From an alpha proteobacterium HIMB59 (GTDB lineage: Bacteria > Pseudomonadota > Alphaproteobacteria > HIMB59), in contig SGZV01000010.1 of the NCBI GenBank assembly GCA_004321805.1, positions 1 through 47,645 of the forward strand: a DNA stretch of 47,645 nucleotides. The letters are read 5' to 3'. The notes below the pieces were generated by a model. It worked only from the letters and a program-made list of their open reading frames with translations, did not search any database and was not told where the DNA came from. Positions 40,444-47,645 of the stretch are shown in pieces (within the stretch, counting starts at the first letter, position 1; each line of letters begins with the position of its first letter). A program made the translations under genes and the position numbers.

Positions 40444-41796
40444 ATGAGATTATTTGGAACAGATGGAATCCGAGGAGAGGTAGGAAAGTATCCTTTAACA
40501 GTAGAAAATATTTTAAAGCTAGCTAAAGCATCTTCACTTGTTTTAAAAAAGAAAAACTCTATTTCAAGAGTTGTAATAAATAAAGATACGAGACTATCAA
40601 ATTATATGTTTGAGCCTGCTCTTGCCTCAGGATTTATATCAATGGGTATTAATGTAGTTTTAGTTGGCCCACTTCCTACTCCAGCTCTAACAATATTAAG
40701 TAAATCCTTGAGAGCAGATTTTTCAGTAATGATTACTGCATCTCATAACCCTTATACCGATAATGGATTAAAATTTTTTTCTAGTAATGGTATAAAAATA
40801 ACACCAGAAGAAGAGCGAAAAATTGAAGATAATTTTTTTAACTACGATTTCGATAAATTCAAAATCAAACAAGCAAATTATGGTAAAGCAATAAGATTAA
40901 AAGACGCCATTGGAAGATACTCCGAGGCTTTGAAAAGAAGTGCGGATAAGGATCTTGATTATAATAATTTAAAAGTAGTTTTAGATTGTGCAAATGGCGC
41001 ATCATATAAAGTAGCCCCTGAGGTGTTATTTGAAATGGGTATTGACCTAATTACAACTGGAGATAAGCCCAATGGAACTAACATTAATTTTAAGTGTGGA
41101 TCTTTATTTCCACAAAAAGCCTCAAAATTAGTTTCAAAACGAAAGAGTGATATTGGTATTTGTTTAGACGGAGATGGAGATAGGGTAATTGTTATTGACG
41201 AAAAGGGCTCAGTTATAACTGGTGAAGAATTAATTTATATAATTACTAATCATTATCTTAAAAATAAAAAACTTAAAAAAGGCTCAACAGTAGTTACTAA
41301 TGAAATAGCTAATTATGGATTAGATATTGCTTTGAAAAAAAAAGGCATAAAATTAAAGAGAGTGAAGGTAGGAGATAAATTTATCCTTCAAGAAATTCAA
41401 AAAAATAAATATTTATTTGGTGGTGAGCCATCAGGCCATTTTATCTTTAAAGACGATATTCTAATAGGCGATGGAATGACTACAGCCATAAAGATTTTAT
41501 CAATTTTACTTATTGAAGGAAAAAAATTATCCGAACTAAGAAAAGGAATTGATTTATTTGAAGTTTTAGAGATCAATCAACGTATTGATAAAGAGAAATT
41601 TTTTCAAAATGAACAATCTATTTACAGAAAGTTAAATCTATTATTAAAAAATCAAAAGCTTTTTTTTAATATTCGCCCTTCAGGCACTGAGCCGCTATTA
41701 AGAGTAAACTTGCAATATTTAAGAAGAAATATAAAACTGACTGACTTAAAAAAAATAGAGAATAAAATAAGAAATACTATTTCTAATGCTTGTTAA
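40444..41796 (+). CDS. glmM: Phosphoglucosamine mutase
   Basis: A 450-residue alpha-D-phosphohexomutase making glucosamine-1-phosphate for peptidoglycan and LPS precursors. It shows MRLFGTDGIRGEVG, the phosphoserine loop TASHNPYTDNGLKFF (Ser near 100), the Mg2+ loop LDGDGDRVIVID (about 240-251), the sugar loop FGGEPSGHFIF, and the phosphate-binding RPSGTEPLLRV near the end. The ftsH-glmM order is widely conserved. It overlaps the next gene by 11 bases. Confidence 0.96.
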   Translation: MRLFGTDGIRGEVGKYPLTVENILKLAKASSLVLKKKNSISRVVINKDTRLSNYMFEPALASGFISMGINVVLVGPLPTPALTILSKSLRADFSVMITASHNPYTDNGLKFFSSNGIKITPEEERKIEDNFFNYDFDKFKIKQANYGKAIRLKDAIGRYSEALKRSADKDLDYNNLKVVLDCANGASYKVAPEVLFEMGIDLITTGDKPNGTNINFKCGSLFPQKASKLVSKRKSDIGICLDGDGDRVIVIDEKGSVITGEELIYIITNHYLKNKKLKKGSTVVTNEIANYGLDIALKKKGIKLKRVKVGDKFILQEIQKNKYLFGGEPSGHFIFKDDILIGDGMTTAIKILSILLIEGKKLSELRKGIDLFEVLEINQRIDKEKFFQNEQSIYRKLNLLLKNQKLFFNIRPSGTEPLLRVNLQYLRRNIKLTDLKKIENKIRNTISNAC

Positions 41797-42490
41797 TTCA
41801 TTTGATACTAAATACGCTAAAACTGCATATAAATATGAGCTGCTAGACAAAAATTTTATCGACTTATTTTCTAAAAATAAAAAATTTAATCGAATTTTTA
41901 CATCTGTTGTAGAAAATCAGGAATTAAATAACTCCTCAAATATATTACTCAGGTCTGATATTACAGGACAAGTTATTGATACAATTTTGAGCCATGATTT
42001 TAAAAGCAAACATTATCTATATTATATGGGGGATGTTTTTAAAAAAGATATTATTAATTCCCAAATTAAACAATGTAGACAACATGGTGTAGAAATTATT
42101 AATAACTCTAAATACGAGTCCTTTAAAGAAGTGATAAAAATATTAGATAAGATACTTTCACTTTTTTTAAAGAAAGATTTTATATTTATTTTTACAGATC
42201 CAATTATTAAAACTCAGTCTGATTATCTTTTTAAAGTTAAATCTAGCAAAAATGATATTAATAAATTTGTAAATATTTTCAAAAAATTGAGCAATTCTCG
42301 ATATGCCTTGAATTTAGAAAAAAACTTCTTCTCTAAAGATTATCATCAAGATATATTTTTTTACGTTTACTCTACTAAAACAAAAAAAGTTTTAGCTCAA
42401 GGTGGAGGGTATCATTATCAAAAAAACCAAAAAGTTATAAATGGAATTGGTTTTTCTTATGACGTCGATAGTTTGGTTGAATTAATATGA
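41786..42490 (+). CDS. hisZ: Short HisZ-like protein (ATP phosphoribosyltransferase regulatory subunit)
   Basis: 234 residues resembling the class II aminoacyl-tRNA-synthetase-like HisZ, which partners short-form HisG in histidine synthesis. Matching segments are LLRSDITGQVIDTILSHDF (about 55-73, compare LRPDxTxxVAR), YYMGDVFKKD, QCRQHGVEIINNSKYES (compare QxGxExxG) and the C-terminal VLAQGGGYHYQ plus GIGFSYDVDSLVEL (compare xxGGRYDxL, xxGFxxxxD). HisZ is usually 320-380 residues, so a large central part is missing. It lies directly before purA with an ATGA overlap, the alphaproteobacterial place for hisZ. Whether it still activates HisG is unclear. Confidence 0.65.
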   Translation: MLVNSFDTKYAKTAYKYELLDKNFIDLFSKNKKFNRIFTSVVENQELNNSSNILLRSDITGQVIDTILSHDFKSKHYLYYMGDVFKKDIINSQIKQCRQHGVEIINNSKYESFKEVIKILDKILSLFLKKDFIFIFTDPIIKTQSDYLFKVKSSKNDINKFVNIFKKLSNSRYALNLEKNFFSKDYHQDIFFYVYSTKTKKVLAQGGGYHYQKNQKVINGIGFSYDVDSLVELI

Positions 42491-43740
42491 CTAATAAAGC
42501 TGTAATTGGACTTCAATGGGGGGATGAAGGTAAAGGCAAAATAGTTGATTTCTTATCTGAAGATTTTGATTTAGTTACCCGCTATCAAGGAGGTAATAAT
42601 GCTGGACATACTGTCATTGTTGAAGATGTAACTTATAAACTTAACTTAATTCCTTCTGGTGTTATTAGGGGTAAGTTTTGTTTTTTAGGGCAAGGTATTG
42701 TTTTAGACCCTGAGCATTTCATGAATGAATTTAAGAAAATTTCAGAAAAAATAAACAATCCCCAAATTTTTCTATCCTCAAATATTCCTCTCATCTTACA
42801 CTACCACAAACAACTCGATAAAATAAATGAGTCAATTCTATCTGGTGAAAGTAAAATCGGCACTACCGCCAAAGGTATTGGACCCGCTTATCAAGACAAA
42901 GTTGGAAGAAAAAGTGTAAAGCTTTATGAATTAGAAAATCATGAATATTTAAAAGATAAATTATACACAATAAAGAAATTTTATGATCCTATATTGATTG
43001 CATTTGATGAAAAACCAATTGATATAGATGAAACAATTATTATTTTATCAAATTTTTTTCAAGAAATAAAAAATCTTATTGTTGATAATAATTTTATAAA
43101 ACAAAATTTTATGAAAAAGAAAATTTTATTTGAAGGCGCTCAAGGAGCACTTTTAGATTTAGATCATGGTTCGTATCCATTTGTGACATCTTCAAATACT
43201 ATTTCTTCAAATATAGTTATAGGGTCAGGGCTACAAGTAAACTACGAGACTTTAGGAATTTTCAAAGCATATGCTACAAGGGTTGGTAATGGGCCATTCC
43301 CTTCTGAGCTATTTGACTCTGTAGGTGATTATATTGCAGAAAAAGGAGTCGAGTTTGGAACAGTCACCAAGAGAAAGAGAAGATGTGGATGGCTTGACTT
43401 AGTTTCTCTAAAATACAGTTGTGAGATAAATAGAGTAAAAGAGTTATGCATTACAAAAGTAGATGTATTAAATGACCTTAAAGAAATTAAAGTTTGTAAA
43501 AGTTACGAAGGTAAAAGTTTTAATGAAATAAATTTTAGTAATAGTAATTTTCTTGATACTTGTAATTTAGTAGAGTCAGATTATGAAATTTTTCCAAGTT
43601 GGGGAAATTTAGAAAATAATGATTATCAAAATTTACCTGAAAATTTAAAAAATTATATAAGCTATATTGAGAATTATTTAGATATACCAATTAAAATTAT
43701 CTCGTTAGGTCCTGAAAGAAACCAAACAATAATTAAATAG
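42487..43740 (+). CDS. purA: Adenylosuccinate synthetase
   Basis: A 417-residue GTP-dependent enzyme converting IMP and aspartate to adenylosuccinate in AMP synthesis. It shows the P-loop GLQWGDEGKGKIVD (about residues 8-21), GGNNAGHTV, TTAKGIGPAYQDKVGR, LFEGAQGALLDLDHGSYPFVTSSNT, GNGPFPSE and the aspartate/IMP-binding GTVTKRKRRCGWLDL. The length is normal. It meets rpoH tail to tail with a five-base gap. Confidence 0.97.
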   Translation: MTNKAVIGLQWGDEGKGKIVDFLSEDFDLVTRYQGGNNAGHTVIVEDVTYKLNLIPSGVIRGKFCFLGQGIVLDPEHFMNEFKKISEKINNPQIFLSSNIPLILHYHKQLDKINESILSGESKIGTTAKGIGPAYQDKVGRKSVKLYELENHEYLKDKLYTIKKFYDPILIAFDEKPIDIDETIIILSNFFQEIKNLIVDNNFIKQNFMKKKILFEGAQGALLDLDHGSYPFVTSSNTISSNIVIGSGLQVNYETLGIFKAYATRVGNGPFPSELFDSVGDYIAEKGVEFGTVTKRKRRCGWLDLVSLKYSCEINRVKELCITKVDVLNDLKEIKVCKSYEGKSFNEINFSNSNFLDTCNLVESDYEIFPSWGNLENNDYQNLPENLKNYISYIENYLDIPIKIISLGPERNQTIIK

Positions 43741-43745
43741 TTAAT

Positions 43746-44639
43746 TTATTTTTTTTCTAATAATTTTGTTTCTGAGATTATTTTAATCTCTTCTTGTAGT
43801 TTTTTGATAGCTTTGTTTTCTATTTGTCTAACTCTTTCCCTGCTTATTGAATATTTTTGACTCAAGTCTTCTAATGTTTTAGGTTCCTCATCTAGTCTTC
43901 TTGCAGTAAGTATTTCCATTTCACGAGGTTCTAATTTTTTTACTGCTTGATTATATAATTCTTTTCTTTTGTTTAATTCGTCAGAATGCTCAACTCTTGA
44001 GGCTAGGTCAGTACTCACATCCTCTACTTGATCTATCCACTCAGAGTCATTTTCATCATTCAGGGGAGTATTAAGGGAAAAATCTTGATGAAAAACTCTT
44101 CCTTCCATCTGCTTAACTTCCTCTTCTGTTACTCCAAGGTCATCAGAAATTGATTTTATTTGTTCGTTTGTTAGATATCCCTCTTCATATTTTTTTAACT
44201 GATTTCTTAATCTTCTGAGATTGAAGAACAGTTTTTTTTGAGCTGCAGTTGTACCTATTTTTACTAAAGACCAACTATGAAGAACATACTCTTGGATAGA
44301 AGCTCTAATCCACCAGATGGCATAAGTAGCTAATCTAAAACCCTTATCAGGATCAAATTTTCTTATTGCTTGTATTAGTCCCAAATTACCCTCTGAGATA
44401 AGGTCAAATAAAGGTAGTCCATAGCCTCTATAGCCCATAGCTATTTTGGCTACTAGTCTTAAATGACTAGTTACAAGTTTTTGTGCTGCTTTTGTATCTC
44501 CTTTTTTTAACCAATCAATAGCCAGTTTTTTTTCTTCTTCATCAGTTAAGATGGGAAATTGATTAATTTTCTTTAGATATGGATAGACATCATTTTCAGA
44601 AGTAATAACAGGTAAGAGATTTTTATTTTCTACATTCAT
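43746..44639 (-). CDS. rpoH: Heat-shock sigma factor RpoH (sigma-32)
   Basis: A 297-residue group 3 sigma factor. Region 2 reads LVTSHLRLVAKIAMGYRGYGLPLFDLISEGNLGLIQAIRKFDPDKGFRLATYAIWWIRASIQEYVL in overlapping family pattern. The RpoH box AAQKKLFFNLRRLR (compare QRKLFFNLRK) distinguishes it from RpoD. Region 4 has the helix-turn-helix LEDLSQKYSISRERVRQIENKAIKKL. It is expressed downstream of an RluA-like gene with a four-base overlap, so it shares that promoter unless one lies inside rluA. FtsH, the protease that normally limits its level, is also in the window. Confidence 0.95.
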   Translation of the reverse strand: MNVENKNLLPVITSENDVYPYLKKINQFPILTDEEEKKLAIDWLKKGDTKAAQKLVTSHLRLVAKIAMGYRGYGLPLFDLISEGNLGLIQAIRKFDPDKGFRLATYAIWWIRASIQEYVLHSWSLVKIGTTAAQKKLFFNLRRLRNQLKKYEEGYLTNEQIKSISDDLGVTEEEVKQMEGRVFHQDFSLNTPLNDENDSEWIDQVEDVSTDLASRVEHSDELNKRKELYNQAVKKLEPREMEILTARRLDEEPKTLEDLSQKYSISRERVRQIENKAIKKLQEEIKIISETKLLEKK

Positions 44640-45385
44640 TTTAATTTTAACTCTAAATCTTTCATGTCAATAGGCAGTTCACAAGTAATTTTAATCAATT
44701 TCTCTGAAATTGGATGAATAAATTCTAATTTATAGGAATGTAAAGCCTGTCTTGGAAAATTTGATAAATATTCTCTGATATTATGAGGAATATTATTTAA
44801 TCTAAACTTTTGTTCTTTATCAAAGATATAGTTTTTATCACCAATTATCGGCAATCCTGAGCTCGTTAAATGAACTCTGATTTGGTGTGTTCGTCCAGTA
44901 ATAATTTCACAATCAAGCTTACTAATGGAACCAAAATAATTCGATATATTAGTTATTTTGGTTAAAGCATTTTTTCCATCCATCTCAGAAGTTTCAAATT
45001 TAGTTCTATGTATTTTTTGTCTTACAATATTTTTGTCAATTTCAAGATTGTTATGTTGAGGAATACCAAAAGAAAAGGCAATATAATTTTTCTTTAATTC
45101 TCTAAGTTGAAATTTATCTTTAAGTAATTTTTTAATTATTTTATTTTTTGTAATTATAATTATACCACTTGTATCTTTATCTAATCGATGAACAATTCCC
45201 TCTTTTAATTCCTCATCATCGTCAATATTAAATTTATTATGAAGGCTACTTTGGAGGTTAGGACTATCGTCATGAGTATTCTTTTTATGGGTTAGTAGGC
45301 CCGATGGTTTATTTAATATTGCTATATGGTCGTCCTCATATAATATTTCTATAATAAATTTATCGTAACTGTATGAGTTATTCAT
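44636..45385 (-). CDS. RluA-family 23S rRNA/tRNA pseudouridine synthase
   Basis: A 249-residue pseudouridine synthase. The catalytic motif is VHRLDKDTSGIIIITK (Asp69), preceded by LYEDDHIAILNKPSGLLTH and followed by a GRTHQIRVHLTSSGLPIIGDKNY block and RQALHSYKLEFIHP. It begins directly with the catalytic domain and has no S4 RNA-binding domain, which makes it closer in layout to RluA or RluC-lacking-S4 than to RluD. The target base cannot be decided. Its ATG lies only seven bases from the divergent small membrane protein gene. Confidence 0.92.
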   Translation of the reverse strand: MNNSYSYDKFIIEILYEDDHIAILNKPSGLLTHKKNTHDDSPNLQSSLHNKFNIDDDEELKEGIVHRLDKDTSGIIIITKNKIIKKLLKDKFQLRELKKNYIAFSFGIPQHNNLEIDKNIVRQKIHRTKFETSEMDGKNALTKITNISNYFGSISKLDCEIITGRTHQIRVHLTSSGLPIIGDKNYIFDKEQKFRLNNIPHNIREYLSNFPRQALHSYKLEFIHPISEKLIKITCELPIDMKDLELKLK

Positions 45386-45392
45386 TGAACAG

Positions 45393-45665
45393 ATGTTAAA
45401 AAAAAAACTTTTAGTAAGTTTAATTGTATTTCAAGGTATCTTAATATTAGCTTCTATTATAGCAATAATCTTTGGTGTTTTCTATAAATACGGCAATAAA
45501 GGAAATATTTTAGATAGAGACTCTGTTGATTTAAATTATGATAATGTCTATCTACTTGATGACAAAAATTTTCAACATAAAATTGTTAAAAATGATCAAA
45601 TTATATTACAAATAATTGATATTAAATCAGGCAAAATTCAAAAAGAGATAATTCTTGAAAAATAA
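45393..45665 (+). CDS. Small single-span membrane protein
   Basis: A 90-residue protein with one N-terminal membrane helix (about residues 6-31, LLVSLIVFQGILILASIIAI...) and a small extracytoplasmic or cytoplasmic polar domain ending IIDIKSGKIQKEII. Rhodobacterial and rhizobial genomes have a DUF6476-type one-helix protein divergent from an RluA-family gene, and this one has the same size and layout. That family link is tentative. Its end overlaps the murG start by 11 bases, suggesting joint expression with cell-wall genes. Confidence 0.65.
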   Translation: MLKKKLLVSLIVFQGILILASIIAIIFGVFYKYGNKGNILDRDSVDLNYDNVYLLDDKNFQHKIVKNDQIILQIIDIKSGKIQKEIILEK

Positions 45666-46653
45666 TATAGAGTATATTGTCATTGCTGGTTCCTCTGGTG
45701 GTCACATATTACCGGCAATTAAATTTATAAATAATTTATCTAAAGTAAAAAATCCAAATAATATTTTGTTTATAACCAATAAGATTGGTGAAAATTTTAT
45801 AAATAAAATTATTTCAACAGAAATTGAAAAAATACAGATAAGCTCTTCTAATAAAATTATATATATAATGAAGATTATTACTCTTCTTTTACCGATTCTA
45901 TTTATGAACAAAAAAGTAATTTGTTTAGGATTTGGTGGTTTTATCACTTCTCCAGTTTTATATTTATCCAAGATATTTAGTTTATTTTTATTTAAAAAAA
46001 ACAAAATATATATTCATGAGCAAAATATTGTCTTTGGATTAGCAAATAAATTTAATTATTTTATTGCTGATAGAGTTTTTACATCCTTTCCCTCCAAAAA
46101 ACTGAAAGATAAAGAAATTTTTGTTGGAAATTATTTTAATGAATTCACGAGCAATCTAGTTGATAACAAAGTAACTTCTATTCAAGTATTATTATTAGGC
46201 GGTAGCGCGGGGTCTTTAGAATTAAATAAAATTCTTATAAAAGAATTAAAAAAATTAAACAGTAATAACTTAAAAAATATTCAACTTTCAGTCCAAATAC
46301 CACATTCACATTTCGAAGAATACAAATTAAAGTATTTATCAATAAATAATAATATAAATTTTTTTTCCTATAATGATAATCTTAGATTCGAAGAGTATGA
46401 TTTAATTATCTCTCGATCTGGTTCAGGCTCACTAAATGATATCTTATATAAAACTGGTAATGTTTACTTCATACCTCACCTCCATTCTCGTGATAGACAT
46501 CAAGAGTTGAATCTTAATTTTTTTAAAAATTATAAGATGTCTCTATTGGAGTTAAAAATACCTAGTCAAAAAACTATTTCTGATTCATTTTATTTTAACA
46601 ATCTCATAAATCCTTTTTCCATTGATAAAATGGTTTGCTATTTAACTCGATGA
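45655..46653 (+). CDS. murG: UDP-GlcNAc:lipid I GlcNAc transferase MurG
   Basis: A 332-residue peripheral inner-membrane GT-B glycosyltransferase that makes lipid II. It shows IVIAGSSGGHILPAIKF (about residues 8-24, the GGTGGHxxPA loop), LGFGGFITSPVLY, IYIHEQNIVFGLANKF, the second-domain start LLLGGSAGSLELNK, and the UDP-GlcNAc-binding IISRSGSGSLNDIL plus YFIPHLHSRDRHQELN. It is shorter than the usual 355-360. The TTG start lies inside the previous gene. In most bacteria murD-ftsW precede murG, but here they do not. It overlaps murC as ATGA. Confidence 0.93.
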   Translation: MKNNIEYIVIAGSSGGHILPAIKFINNLSKVKNPNNILFITNKIGENFINKIISTEIEKIQISSSNKIIYIMKIITLLLPILFMNKKVICLGFGGFITSPVLYLSKIFSLFLFKKNKIYIHEQNIVFGLANKFNYFIADRVFTSFPSKKLKDKEIFVGNYFNEFTSNLVDNKVTSIQVLLLGGSAGSLELNKILIKELKKLNSNNLKNIQLSVQIPHSHFEEYKLKYLSINNNINFFSYNDNLRFEEYDLIISRSGSGSLNDILYKTGNVYFIPHLHSRDRHQELNLNFFKNYKMSLLELKIPSQKTISDSFYFNNLINPFSIDKMVCYLTR

Positions 46654-47645
46654 AATTTTCAGACCTTATAACCAAAAAAGTTCATATTATTGGCATTAAT
46701 GGCATTGGAATGAGCGCATTAGGTATTTATTTAAAAAAAAACAATATAGATGTTTCTGGAAGTGATATTGCAAAAAATTCAAATACAAAAATATTAAATC
46801 AACATAATATTAAAGTCACAATTGGCCATAAGTCATCTAATATAAAAAACAAAGATATAATTTTTTACTCTTCTGCTATTAAAGATAATCCTGAATTAAC
46901 TGAGGCAAAAAAAAATAAAATCCCACATTTTAGTCGATCAAAATTATTACAACTTATATGTAAGGATAAATTTACAATTGTTATTTCAGGATCTCATGGA
47001 AAAACCTCAACCACTTCTTTATTGGGACACTTACTAATAGCAAGTGGATTAAATCCCACAATTATATCTGGAGGAATAATGAATAATTTTGGTCAAAATA
47101 TATACCTTACTGATAGTAATTATGTTGTTGTAGAGGCCGATGAAAGTGACGGGACTTTATTTAAACTAAATCCAAATTACTTAATTTATCTGAATGTTGA
47201 TCAAGAGCATCTAGATTTTTATAAAACCTATGAGGCACTAAAAAATAAAATAAAAAAATATATTTTAAAAATTTCAAAAAAATCCAGAGTATTTATTAAT
47301 ACTGATGATCATTTTTTAAGCACTCTTAGTACATCCTCATGCAAAAATATCATTACTTTTAGTGGCAAGTCTAAATCAACTTATAAGTATAAAATTAAAA
47401 ATTTAAGTGAAACAAAGTCAATTTTTGATTTCTATTTTAAAAATAAGAAAATCAAAAAAGATGTTAATTCCCCTCTTCTTGGTGAACATAATGTACAAAA
47501 TCTTGCTGCTATTTTATCTGTTTTACATGATTTAAATCTCAATACTAATAATAATGCAATTATGAAATATAAGGGAACGATGAGAAGAATGAATAAATTA
47601 GGAAAGTTGGGAAAAGTAATTTTCTTTGATGACTATGCCCATCAT
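46650..47645 (+). CDS. murC: UDP-N-acetylmuramate--L-alanine ligase MurC (3' end outside window)
   Basis: The first 332 codons of MurC, which adds L-Ala to UDP-MurNAc with ATP. It shows the N-terminal nucleotide fold KVHIIGINGIGMSALGIYL (about 9-27), YSSAIKDNPE, the ATP P-loop SGSHGKTSTTSLLG, VVEADESDGT, LNVDQEHLDFY and LGEHNVQNLAAILS. The start of the C-terminal domain, RRMNKLG...FFDDYAHH, ends at the window edge. The ATG at 46650 overlaps the murG stop by four bases. About 130 further residues, and probably murB and ddl, should follow outside the window. Confidence 0.95.
   Translation, partial: MKFSDLITKKVHIIGINGIGMSALGIYLKKNNIDVSGSDIAKNSNTKILNQHNIKVTIGHKSSNIKNKDIIFYSSAIKDNPELTEAKKNKIPHFSRSKLLQLICKDKFTIVISGSHGKTSTTSLLGHLLIASGLNPTIISGGIMNNFGQNIYLTDSNYVVVEADESDGTLFKLNPNYLIYLNVDQEHLDFYKTYEALKNKIKKYILKISKKSRVFINTDDHFLSTLSTSSCKNIITFSGKSKSTYKYKIKNLSETKSIFDFYFKNKKIKKDVNSPLLGEHNVQNLAAILSVLHDLNLNTNNNAIMKYKGTMRRMNKLGKLGKVIFFDDYAHH

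Noticed and set aside
1-47645. CRISPR arrays, insertion sequences, prophage, tRNA or rRNA genes
   Set aside because: I saw no repeated spacer structure, transposase or integrase motifs, tRNA cloverleaf or rRNA segments, and the intergenic gaps are too short for most of these.

Overview
This window looks like a piece of chromosome from a streamlined, strongly AT-rich marine alphaproteobacterium of SAR11, HIMB59 or AEGEAN-169 type. The lineage is inferred from several things. Heme synthesis starts with 5-aminolevulinate synthase (C4 route). A TrcR/DUF1013 cell-cycle regulator sits next to an alphaproteobacterial-type bL31. The order yebC-x-tolQRAB-pal-cpoB-tilS-ftsH-glmM is typical of the class. 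Genes are packed with 4-11 base overlaps, TTG and GTG starts are frequent, and the proteins are rich in Lys, Asn and Ile. I see no rRNA, tRNA, CRISPR array, insertion sequence or prophage, and no gene-free stretch longer than about 210 bases.

Positions 1-7200 are an accessory-like zone. It holds three LysE/RhtB-type amino acid exporters, an M19 dipeptidase, a DUF3445 (heme-dependent demethylase-like) gene coupled to a TauE/SafE permease, a compact TAXI-like binding protein, a DUF2721 membrane protein, an orphan amino acid ABC permease with an odd lipoprotein-like N-terminus, and several very small genes. Between the third exporter and the DUF2721 gene lies a strongly structured non-coding element (5913-6002). 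It has two hairpins that each show CCTCCTA in the loop.

Positions 7206-16672 carry every enzymatic step of protoheme synthesis. On the minus strand runs hemCD (fusion)-hemB-hemE-hemH-hemF-hemJ followed by a MATE exporter. On the plus strand, beyond a luciferase-like oxidoreductase gene, lies hemA (ALAS). Next come trhO, bL33, and a photolyase / FAD oxidoreductase / DUF1365 / cyclopropane-synthase-like / DUF3833 run that resembles light or singlet-oxygen stress lipid-modification clusters. The photolyase has no ATG, GTG or TTG ahead of its conserved N-terminus.

Positions 23068-29190 (minus strand) hold tkt-gap-fba-efp-IMPase-rpmE-trcR, which is central carbon metabolism without the usual pgk. 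Positions 29226-43740 (plus strand) hold a ZapB-like coiled coil, zapA, 5-formyl-THF cyclo-ligase, a YmdB-type phosphoesterase, yebC, a small PDDEXK-nuclease-like gene, the Tol-Pal envelope system, tilS, ftsH, glmM, a short hisZ-like gene and purA. The nuclease-like gene occupies the place where ruvCAB and ybgC normally sit. The window closes with rluA-like and rpoH on the minus strand, diverging from a small membrane protein, murG and a murC cut by the window end.

The most interesting items are the candidate resolvase in the ruvC slot, the anti-Shine-Dalgarno-loop RNA candidate, and the compact complete heme cluster with a co-transcribed MATE exporter.
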